A stretch of DNA of 64,000 nucleotides from Acarospora socialis (Eukaryota > Ascomycota > Lecanoromycetes > Acarosporales > Acarosporaceae): positions 868,001-932,000 of the forward strand of contig JAMYGW020000010.1 in assembly GCA_025617375.2 (NCBI GenBank). The letters are read 5' to 3'. The notes under the pieces were generated by a model. The model was not told where the DNA came from, made no database searches, and saw only the letters and a program-made list of their open reading frames with translations. Position numbers and translations under genes: made by a program. Each line of letters starts with the position of its first letter. Position 1 is the stretch's first letter. Below, in pieces: positions 55,483-64,000 of the stretch.

Positions 55483-55962
55483 AGCTGGACTTAAACTAAA
55501 GCCCGTATGTCTTTAGAACATCAATCTTCGCTCGGAGATCTTTGATCTGATTTTATAGTACTATTGGTTTTATCCTGGAATAGGTGCATCTTTAAACATG
55601 GAGCTTGTCAGTGCGGAAAGGGATTGAAGATTTGGGGTCCGGACACAACACTTGCCAATATTTGAGGCGGCGGGAATTGATATCGGTCATGGTGTCGACT
55701 TCATTGAAGGGACAAAAAACCAGGTCACGCCGTCCTAGATCAGTATCATGCAGAATACGGAAACAGAGTTGCAGACTGCTTACCTATGTCTCACAGCAAA
55801 GATGAAGCGATAATAATATGGCTTGGGCGGCTGCCCCACTTCCCCGTACCTAAAGGTAGAGTAGATTACCGTAAACGGTTAGGTTGAGAGTTAGATAAAC
55901 ACAAATTTCCTGCCCCTCCAACGAGCATCACAAGATTTAAAACTGAATGATGAGAGTCTTGT
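55483..55962. other. Intergenic region upstream of TYW1
   Basis: 480 bp of AT-rich sequence with no gene recognised. It holds the TCAB1-like 3' UTR and the TYW1 promoter. Confidence 0.5.
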
Positions 55963-58467
55963 ATGGTTTTGGGAAACATGGATGGAAGATATTCAAGAGG
56001 TAATATTAATTCCACAATCAATCGACTACGGACTCGCTTCATTATATCTGAAGAAAAGCAATAAGGGAAGCTGACCTGTTGCGCTGTAGAAATATTGTCT
56101 CTCTGGCATGCTTACCGCCTGCCGACCATAACATTTTTCATTCTTGTCCTTTGCGTTGTGCGAGTTCTGTCCTATGTTAGAAGTGGGCGAAGAAAGGAAT
56201 CCTTGTCCCCGGGATCATGTCCACCAAGCTTGGTTTCGGTGACGGCGGGGTGTGATGTGTTGGATCCTAAATTGGTCGATCTCTTCCAAGAAGGAGGGAG
56301 ATCAATTTCGAAAGAGGAGTCTGTGCTAGAGAAGACCGACACAGTACAGAAGCCAACTCAATTAAAGACCCTACCCAAGAGGGTGAAAGGAGAGAAGCTC
56401 CGACGAGCAAGTCCTAATGGAACGCCAGCATCAGCCCTGAGACAGGACGCTCCGTTCAGTGTTCGACCCTTGGTGTTCTTCTCTTCCTTGACCGGCACCA
56501 CGGAGAAGTCAGCGGCCACTCTTGTTGAAGCTATGAGCTTGTCTATACAGCAAACGACTCATGGCTTGAAGTCGGATATCTTGAAACCGGAGTTGCTGGA
56601 TCTCTCCAACATTGACTACGATGACTACTTTGTAACGCCCCCAAAGCATTCCGAGTCGACTCAAAACGTCAAGTACCTTTATCTTCTTCTAGTTCCAACA
56701 TACAACATTGACACCGTGCTCAATACGTTCCTTGCTCATCTACAAGAGACTCATCACGATTTCCGCATTGACACGGCACCGCTGTCGGGTTTGTTAGGGT
56801 ACTCCGTGTTCGGCTTCGGTGATAGGGAAGGATGGCCGACAGAGCAAGCGGGCTTCTGCTCACAGGCCGAAGAGGTGGACAAGTGGATGGCCAAGCTAAC
56901 GGGATGCAAAAGGATGTTCCCGCTTGGTATGGGTGATGTGAGGACCGATGCAGTTGAGAGGCTCGAAGAATGGACGAATGGCGTTGAAGAAGCAATGCGG
57001 GATAGCGTTGCCAATGGAGGCCTTGGTGAAGGCGTTGCTGGTAGTGGAGATGCCGTGGAGAGTGATGAAGACGATGCAGATAATGACGAGCAAGAGGACG
57101 ACGCTGCAGGGGTCTCCAAATCACGAATAAGGTCAAAGAGAGGGAAACTCACCGGTCCTGCACGGGTTGACGACCTTGAGGATATTGGGGGCACATTGAA
57201 GTCGAGCACCGGAAAGGACACAGCGAGTTCAAACCCTGAGCCGCTTGACTTCACATCTTCTGGTGGGAAGCTTGGACCCCCTCCCAACATCAGCAAGGAA
57301 ATGGTTCCGAAATCTTCGCCCACATACACCGCACTGACGAAGCAGGGCTATACAATAGTCGGCTCTCACTCAGGCGTCAAAATCTGCCGATGGACGAAAT
57401 CCGCCTTGCGGGGTCGCGGTTCCTGTTACAAGTTCTCCTTCTACGGCATCAAGTCGCACCTCTGCATGGAGACGACCCCATCCCTCAGCTGTAGCAACAA
57501 ATGCGTCTTCTGCTGGCGCCACGGCACCAACCCCGTCGGCACCACCTGGCGCTGGCAAGTCGACCCACCCGACCTGATCTTCCGCGGCGTCAAAGAAGGC
57601 CACTACAAGAAGATCAAAATGATGAAAGGTGTGCCTGGCGTACGTGCCGAGCGCTTCGCCGAAGCCATGCAAATTCGCCACTGCGCCCTCAGCCTCGTCG
57701 GCGAGCCGATCTTCTACCCACACATCAACGAATTCACCGCCCTACTACACCGCGAGCACATCTCCAGCTTCCTCGTCTGCAACGCCCAACACCCAGACCA
57801 GCTCGCGGCGCTGGCGCCCGTCACGCAACTGTACGTCAGCATCGACGCCAGCAACAAAGACTCACTCCGCAAGATCGACCGCCCACTGCACCGCGACTTC
57901 TGGGAGCGCTTCCAGCGGTGCCTGGCCATCCTGCGCGACAAGCGCTTTGTCCAGCGCACCGTCTTCCGCCTGACGCTCGTCAAGGGCTTCAACATCGACG
58001 CCGAGGCCGAGGGCTACGCCGCCCTCGTCGAGAAGGCCCTGCCCTGCTTCGTCGAGATCAAGGGCGTCACGTACTGCGGCACGTCGTCCTCGGCCGGCGC
58101 CGGGCTTACTATGCAGAACGTCCCTTTCTACGAGGAGGTGTGTGCCTTCGTCGCGGCGCTCAATGACGCGCTCGCGAGACGCGGGCTTGATTACGGCATC
58201 GCGGCGGAACATGCGCATAGTTGCTGCGTGCTGATTGCGTCGAAGAGGTTTCTCGTGGGTGGAAAGTGGCATACGCTGATCGATTATGGGAAGTTTTTTG
58301 AGTGCTTGCATCGCGGGGGTGAGTTTGCGCCGGAGGATTATATGGGGCCGGAGACGCCGGAGTGGGCGTTGTGGGGGAATGGCGGGTTCGATCCAGCGGA
58401 TCAGAGGGTTTATCGGAAGGGGAGGAATAAGGTGGTACCTGCTGTTGAGGAGGGCGAAGGGAGTTAG
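55963..58467 (+). CDS. TYW1: tRNA 4-demethylwyosine synthase TYW1
   Basis: Radical-SAM enzyme that builds the tricyclic imidazopurine of wybutosine on m1G37 of tRNA-Phe. The large exon 56090-58467 has no early ATG; a GT-AG intron (56000-56089, branch CTGAC) joins it in phase to a first exon whose ATG is 55963 (55978 is an alternative), giving 804 aa. Order: TM anchor (LPTITFFILVLCVVRVLSYV, about 24-43), flavodoxin domain (FFSSLTGTTEKSA near 142; FGFGDREGWP), acidic linker, and radical-SAM core with Cys480-x3-Cys484-x2-Cys487 (CSNKCVFC). Then come TNPVGTTWRWQVDPP, HCALSLVGEP, and the C-terminal EIKGVTYCGTSS. The N-terminal membrane anchor suggests ER-surface localisation. The first exon is the uncertain part. 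Confidence 0.9.
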
Positions 58468-58805
58468 GATGAGGGGTGGAAGATAGGTGTGGGCCGAGGA
58501 GGGGGAATAAGTGGGGTTGGGGGGCATCAGAGACTCTCAGTGGCAAAAGTACATGTATCCAGGAGGTAGGTGACGGTGTCTCTAGTCTAGCTGTGTGTTG
58601 GAGCGGCAATCAACGTAGTTGTTTTAATACGCCTTGACCTCCGTTGAGTTCTGAAGACTTTCATCTAGAGTAACGTATACATAGAGCCCCGTAAACACCT
58701 CTAATGCTGCTAGTACAGTATTTCCACAATGCCGATAGTCTTAACCAAGAATATCAATATAAGCCCCGCCGATGGTATCATTTAACGCATTACGCGAAGA
58801 AAATG
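58468..58805. other. Convergent intergenic region
   Basis: 338 bp between the stops of TYW1 and the PQ-loop gene; no gene recognised. Confidence 0.55.
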
Positions 58806-59889
58806 CTATCCACCCTCCCTCAACAGCGGCGTCCGCTCATTCTCCTCAGCCCCATCTCCTCTTCCCCCATACCCACTCTCACCATCCGCCACCACACCTC
58901 GCCCTTCTCCACTCCCACCTCCGTCCCTTACCGCCCCATCCCCCTCACCCAACACCCTCCTCCTCCTCTCCAGCACCTCGAAATAAATCCCCATCCCCAA
59001 CAAGACCCCCTGCAAACACCCCGTAACCACATACACGCCCCAAGCGCTCCACCCCTTCGTCCCTACCCTCGCCGCCAAACTCCCCGCCCAGACGAAACTG
59101 CCCGGCGTCTGTATACACATCATGGGAATACTCAAGCTGCCGACTTTCTTGAGCCGAAAGGTCGTGTACAGCTGCGGGAAGTACTGGATGCTGGCGAGGA
59201 CGGTGGCGAGGATGCCGAGGGCGTTGGCCCAGGCCTGCAGGCGAGACGGGTAGAGGGTGGCGATGAGGAGGCTGGCGGTGAAGATGGCGAGAAAGTGGAC
59301 GATGCAGGTGCAGGTGACGAGGAGGGCGGTGCGGTAGGAGGGTTGGGTGGAGGGGTGTTTGGGGGGCGTTGGGGGCGTGGCGGAAGGGTAGAAGAGGAGG
59401 AAGAGGAAGAGGCTGTGGTGGCCGGACGCGAGCAGGTGTCAGCGTCAGATGAAGGGGTTATATGGGGGTTACGAAGTGAAGAGAAGGAGGTACGGGGCGA
59501 CGTACATGAGCGTGAAACATGCCCACGCCACCCCGACCTGCGCGACGCCCAGCAGGCCCGCGAAACATTCGAAGCCGCTGATCGTCTTGCAGCACGCGAG
59601 ATCGGCCCGGCTGCTGGGCAGGACGAGGATGGTGGCGAAGGCGCAGGTCGCGGACGTGCTGCCTAGAAGGACGAAGTAGGGTGATATCCCTTCGGATGAG
59701 CGCCGCGAGATGATGCGGTGGTGCTGCGGGAGGTAGGAGACGAGGATGCCGAGGAGGATGAGTCTGGTGGAGAGTGGTTAGTTAAGGAATTATGGAAAGG
59801 GGAGATAGAGGATTTGCTCACAGGGAGAGGGTGAAGTTGATGTAACTGGGAGAGGAGAGCGCTTCGCAGCGGCCTGTAGCAGGCTTCAT
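58806..59889 (-). CDS. PQ-loop repeat membrane protein (seven-TM, MtN3/cystinosin-like)
   Basis: Exons 59889-59822, 59763-59506 and 59412-58806 give 310 aa. Two PQ motifs stand at the expected places: SYLPQHHRIISRRSSEGIS in the first repeat and IQYFPQLYTTFRLKKVGSLS in the second, each followed by the usual xxGxS turn. Hydrophobic segments between them account for about seven TM helices. PQ-loop proteins of the vacuolar membrane export basic amino acids or cystine; here the substrate is unknown. The C-terminal tail is Gly/Arg/Glu-rich and ends in ENERTPLL, where a dileucine-type acidic motif could direct vacuolar sorting. Confidence 0.87.
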
Positions 59890-59973
59890 CGCGGTGGTGG
59901 AGGAAGAGACTCGTATCGGGGAATATATCTACTACGGTAAACTCCGCCTAGGTATGGTTTACTCATGTACTCG

Positions 59974-60565
59974 TAGTGGCCAAAACTGACGGCTATTTAG
60001 CCGAGGCACACATTTCTTAAAATTTGTCCACCATGTCAATTTATACATATTAGAACAACAACAAGGTCAATTGCTATGAAATTTAGAATTATAATAGCTT
60101 ATATATAGATGTATTACTAGTAAAAAATTTAGAATCCAATGGCTCAAAACGACATCGCAAATCCACGTCTTTCAATAACCTCCGCAATTCGCTCCGGCAT
60201 GAAATCAATCCACTCATTGAACTCCATACTCTTCTTCAGGGCCTCCCACTCACTCTTTGTTGCTTCAAGCATGTCATTTCACTTTGTAATAAGTTGAGGA
60301 TATCATCGGATTCATTCCTTTATGACTAGTCACATCTTTTCATCTGAATTTAGGTTGGGGGAGCAAGGAGACCAAGATAGGGTTTCCACATCCATCTCTT
60401 TCTTTCATTGATGAACCTCCCTTGAGATATGAATGGATGCATCATCCTCCATGACAATAGGACGTAGTCCTAGACCCCAAAGACCTCAAAAAGCAGGCTC
60501 CAATTGGGGCTCCAGGACCTGTTCTATGTAATTCACTTCCTCAATGCTCTTTTTCTCCTGTCCTC
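59974..60565 (-). mobile_element. Tc1/mariner-type DNA transposon remnant (3' part of transposase)
   Basis: On the minus strand the C-terminal half of a DDE transposase is readable: YIEQVLEPQLEPAF, then GLRPIVMEDDASIH (second catalytic Asp region, DN changed to DD), an SP-x-LN-like block (SPCSPNLNS), and EWIDFMPERIAEVIERRGF, ending at a stop at 60144-60146. One in-frame stop and a frame change between the SPNLN block and the C-terminal part mark it as dead. Beyond the gene, a sequence starting TAGTGGCCAAAACTGACGG at 59974 looks like the terminal repeat next to a TA target. The other end is missing because an LTR element begins at 60566. Confidence 0.6.
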
Positions 60566-60960
60566 TGTTACGTCCCAACTGAGATTTCTCGGTTATAGGG
60601 CTAGGGTTTGTGCTCTTTGATATAGAGGTCCAAAGGTTCTAGGTAAACAGTAGCTTTGTATTGCATAACTAGATGAGTTGAACACAATTGATTCCATAAG
60701 GAAATCAATCCTACTATATAGAAATGGCCACACTGGCATGCCCAGTGTTCCAGCGTTCTGGTGTGTCCCCAGGCACATGTTCACAAGAAAATGTTCAGCA
60801 TTTCATTGTTCTGTGCTCAAGATTACGCTACTTCAAGTGTATCCCTTGTTCTGTTATTCCCTTCTAGGGTATGACTGTAACACCATCTCTCCTCTCTCAG
60901 GTGCTAGTCCTCTAGGGTCTATTTAAGCAAGAGTATATATCAGCACCTGCTCGCCACATT
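60566..60960 (-). repeat. LTR of the chromovirus (inner limit approximate)
   Basis: The outer edge is the TG of TGTTACGTCCC at 60566, abutting the transposase remnant. A TATA-like ATATATCA stretch lies near 60932-60940. The inner edge is set near 60960 only because the accessory reading frame begins there; the partner LTR is outside the window. CpG content is normal (about ten in 60566-61016). Confidence 0.55.
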
Positions 60961-60966
60961 CCGACG

Positions 60967-61420
60967 ATGCACTTGAAATCCAAAAATCGACTTCGCCTTG
61001 CTGATACTATATTCCGTAAAGGAAATCCTGCACTTGTTCCTTGTGATTGTTGTCTAGACATTGGTCTCTCTTGTATCACAATGTCTCTTGATTCATTGGC
61101 CTCACCTGACTTCTCTAAGTCTGCAAAGTGTGCTGAGTGTGTGTGTTGAGGTTGTCCCTGTGTCAGTCTCTCTCTTGACTTTCTTGAGTCTGTTTGCTCC
61201 AAAACTGAAAATGAGCTCTCCTGAGCTCTTGATGAGCAACTTTCTGCACTTTTGGCAAAAATTGCTAGATTGTGGAAAACCTTGAAACAGTCTGAAACTC
61301 GGATCAATACAAAAGCAAGGTGTCTTGCTGAGGAACTTGCTGATGATAATGATGAGATGAAGAATGAAAATCCTCAACTGTTGTCACAACTTGTTGACAT
61401 GATGTCTTCATTCTTCTGAA
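60967..61420 (+). other. Fossil of a plus-strand accessory frame inside the chromovirus, antisense to pol
   Basis: Begins just inside the LTR. The opening residues are basic (MHLKSKNRLRLADTIF), followed by paired cysteines (CDCC and CAEC, about 30 residues apart) and then a Leu/Glu-rich, coiled-coil-like stretch. Similar Cys-pair plus coiled-coil frames next to LTRs are familiar in filamentous ascomycete genomes. Treated as a fossil of the element. Confidence 0.5.
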
Positions 61421-61479
61421 CTAATCTCAACTTTTCTTCTCAAAACATCAAAGTGTCCTCACACAGTTCTTGAGATTCC

Positions 61480-62800
61480 CCTTGAGTTCTCAGATGTTTT
61501 CTGATGTATTGTATTCTTTTCATTTTACAAGATAGTGAACTTTCCCACTAATCATTCTCTTCCCTAGAATGTCCTTGACTTCATATTCTTCATCAGGTTC
61601 AACAGGTGTTTCTGTGGTCTGAAGTGGTATGAACTGGTTGCAACACTGTAGCATGAATGCATGAAATACTGAATGTATTCTCATTTCCTTGAGTAAGTCT
61701 AGCTCATAGCTTAATCCTTTGATGTTCCATGTGATCTTGAATGGTCCAATGCTTTTGTTCTTCAGCTTCTTGCTCTTTTTCTTTGTTCATATGTTATTTG
61801 TTCTTAGATATATTCTTTCTTCTTCTTCAAATGATTTTACTTCTGTTGCTTGTCCCTTCTGCTGTTTGATTCATTTTGTTAGATCTTGATGCAGTTTTTT
61901 CATCTGTGCAATGTTCAGAATCACTTTTTGACTCTGTGATCTGTGTTCTCTTGAATCTTGCCATACCTTCAAGTTGTATTCATAGCTCACATAGAAAGAT
62001 GTTTCTCTCGTGATTTTGTTTCTTGTGTTGTTGTACACAAACTGTGTTGTTGACAACAGCTGTATTCAGTCATTCTGATTCTTGTTGATATAGTGTCTCA
62101 AGTATGTCTCTACTGTCTGATTCATCTGTTTGCTTTGTTCATCTGTCTGTGAATGATATGCCATTGACATCTTATGCTTTATTCTGAGTTCTGCTGTAAG
62201 TGTTTCTTAAAACTTGCTTGTAAACAGCTTGTCTCTGTCAATGATAAATTCCTTTGATAGTCTGTGATTGCTAATCAATTCTTTCAGTATCATGCATGTC
62301 AATATTGGTGCTGTTGCAGTTTCTTTGAATGGAATGAACATCATGTACTTTGTCAATCTGTTCACTATGATCAATATACTATTGAATCTTATTTTTCATG
62401 CTGAGTCCTTGAATGATGACAGCTTTGTAATGAAGTTCATTGTAACTGATTCTCATGACATGCTCAGTGCATTCAGTCATGTTACTCTGTTGTATCATTT
62501 ATCTCAGTTGATCTTGTTTCTTTGACATGAATCACACACAGTGATTATCTTGATGACTCAATTTCTGAGATCACTAACATTGCATCTTCTTCACACTAGA
62601 TCCTCTGTGCATTTAACTTCTAAGTGTTCTTCAGTTCTGCTGTGATGACACATTCTAATGAGTTCTTCATCTGTCAAGAAGTCCTGCTTCATCTTGTACA
62701 TTGCTGCTAAGTTCTTCATGAGAATTCTGTTGTTGTCTTCACTCAGAATTCTGATGTGTATTGTCTGTATGTCTTTGTGATCAGATTGTCTACTCAAGAC
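61480..62800 (-). other. Integrase and chromodomain-like part of the chromovirus (fossil)
   Basis: The link after RNase H reads SRQSDHKD, with an HHSRTEEH zinc-finger-like stretch near 62600-62650. The integrase C-terminal region near 61900-62050 has TQFVYNNTRN. A chromodomain-like segment near 61540-61620 has PDEEYEVKDILGKR. Broken. Confidence 0.65.
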
Positions 62801-62899
62801 ATCTGCTTCTCTGTTCTCATTACTTCTCTTGTAATGAATCTGAAATTTGTAATCTGCTAACTGCTCTGCTCAATGAACTTGTTGTTGATTGAGTTGCTT

Positions 62900-63250
62900 T
62901 GTTGTTGTGAAGTTCCTCAGGTTCTTGTGATCTGTGTAGATCTGAATTGACTTGCTTGTTTCTGCAAGATAAGGTCTTCAGTCTTGCAGTGCTTTCACTA
63001 TTGCAAGAAGTTTCTTGTCATGAACCTCATATCTTTTCTTGAGTCCTGATAGTTTCCTAAATTGATATGCTATGAGTCTCTGCTGCCCTTTCTCAATCTG
63101 ATATAAGCATGCTTCTACTGTGAAATCTGAAGCATCAGTTTTCAGTATCTTTTTGCATGTTGAATTGAGTATTCTCAGATGCACTTTTTCACTAAGACTT
63201 TTCTTTAGTATGTGGAATGCATCCTTCTGTTCTTTGTCTCAATGCTATTT
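62900..63250 (-). other. RNase H part of the chromovirus (fossil)
   Basis: ILKTDASDFTVEACLYQ and KKRYEVHDKKLLAIVKAL are the standard Ty3/gypsy RNase H blocks with the catalytic Asp and Glu/Asp pattern. Broken copy. Confidence 0.75.
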
Positions 63251-63399
63251 TTTGCTCTTGCATGTCAAGTGTGTTAGTGGTTTCACAATTCTTGCATAAT
63301 TTGATACAAACTTTCAGTAGTAGTTTGTCAATTCTAGAAAGACCTGTACTTTCTTGATTTGTTTTGATCTTGATCAGTTTCTGACTGCTTTCATCTTCT

Positions 63400-64000
63400 T
63401 TGAATTCTTCTTGATCTGTTCAGATCAAATTACATAGTCTAGAAACTCAACTTTCTTGATCTTGAACCTGCTTTTTGACTTTTTCACATATAGGGCTCAC
63501 TCATTGAGTCTTGCCAGTACCTTGCACACATGCTCACAGTGCTCTTCAAGGTCTTCTGAGTATATCAGAATGTTGTCAAGGTATGTGATCACAAAATCAT
63601 TGAGATATTCTTTCAATATGTCATTGATCAATCTCTGAAAGGTGGCTGGGGCATTCTTTAGCTCAAATGACATAATGATGTACTTGTAATGTTCATATCT
63701 CATTTGAAATGTCATTTTCCATTCTTCTTCTTCTTTCATCCTGACTTGGTAATAGGCATCTTTAAGGTCTAAGCTCATGAACCACTTAGTCTTATCTAAT
63801 TGGTCTTGCAACTCTTCTATCAATGGTAGTGAATAACTATCTTGATGAGTTATCTCATTGAGTTGTCTGTAGTTGACACACAGTTGTTTTCTGCCATCTT
63901 TCTTTGGTACAAACAGAATCAGATATTCTGCTGATGACTTTGATGATCTGATGAATTCTCTCTTCAGATTCTCATCAAGGTAAGTTCTAACTTTCTTGAG
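63400..64000 (-). other. Reverse-transcriptase part of the chromovirus (fossil)
   Basis: Blocks WFMSLDLKDAYYQVRM, MSFELKNAPATFQRLIND and FVITYLDNILIYSEDLEEH are Ty3/gypsy RT motifs; the catalytic box reads YLDN where YxDD is usual. It continues beyond the window end. Confidence 0.85.

Larger units (their letters stand above)
60566..64000 (-). mobile_element. Ty3/gypsy chromovirus LTR retrotransposon, broken copy, runs off the window
   Basis: Minus-strand element whose 3' LTR lies at the low-coordinate end and whose 5' part lies beyond base 64000. Recognisable parts in element order are reverse transcriptase, RNase H, integrase, a chromodomain-like segment and the LTR, the pol order and tail of chromoviruses. 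It is inserted into the Tc1/mariner remnant. The copy is broken, with several interruptions, and behaves as a fossil. From about 61017 to 64000 it contains only two CpG dinucleotides, whereas CpA and TpG remain frequent. Age cannot be set without the second LTR. Confidence 0.85.

Noticed and set aside
57501-58166. Arg/Pro-rich frames overlapping TYW1
   Set aside because: They are shadows of the high-GC TYW1 coding sequence, which carries clear radical-SAM motifs.
61017-64000. Classical RIP as the cause of decay
   Set aside because: CpA and TpG are abundant and TpA is not dominant; the striking loss is of CpG, which does not match the usual CpA-to-TpA signature.

Overview
The window is nuclear DNA of a filamentous ascomycete (Pezizomycotina; class not resolved, Dothideomycetes or Leotiomycetes would both fit). 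Genes are dense, on both strands, and split by short introns (45-151 nt, mostly 45-65) with GTRNGT donors, CTRAY-like branch sites and YAG acceptors. Typical filamentous-fungal families are present: a Zn2Cys6 regulator, a 14-TM MFS pump, an Asi-type RING ligase, HEI10, a TYW1 with its own flavodoxin domain, and a GPI-type wall protein. No bacterial operons, CRISPR or rRNA genes were seen.

Layout. 1-9.0 kb: end of a WD/UIM protein, RKI1, the NEDD8 E1 subunit ULA1, and a membrane RING ligase; three of these four belong to ubiquitin/NEDD8 biology. 10-15 kb: an MFS exporter and a Zn2Cys6 factor in tandem, with CTCCG/CGGAG motifs upstream of both. 15.5-23 kb: two cell-surface proteins (a repeat-rich GPI-type protein and a membrane-anchored aspartic-protease-like protein lacking catalytic residues), separated by 2 kb without a gene. 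23-30.9 kb: a coiled-coil membrane protein, an F-box protein whose 3' end lies in a degenerate repeat array, the meiotic RING protein HEI10, and a decayed hemerythrin-domain gene. 30.9-34.5 kb: XAP5/FAM50, a HAD phosphatase and TTC1. 35.7-38.6 kb: a long conserved fungal protein of unknown function, followed by 2.8 kb without a gene. 41.4-44.2 kb: FIP1 and NUP49 sharing a 196-bp promoter, then another 2.8 kb without a gene. 47-59.9 kb: a TauD-type dioxygenase, a large protein with an XPF-like C-terminal half (possible ZIP2/SHOC1 relative), an SDR, a TCAB1-like WD protein, TYW1 and a PQ-loop membrane protein.

59.97-64 kb: a transposon graveyard. A Tc1/mariner transposase remnant is interrupted by a Ty3/gypsy chromovirus on the minus strand that runs off the window. 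The internal part of the chromovirus has lost almost every CpG (two in about 3 kb), while its LTR and the mariner remnant have not. A plus-strand cysteine-rich reading frame lies just inside the LTR, antisense to pol.

Exon joins were deduced by eye from reading frames, splice consensus and family knowledge; no alignment could be run. Most joins close in frame exactly. The least certain are the TYW1 first exon, the start of the 890-residue protein and the hemerythrin locus.
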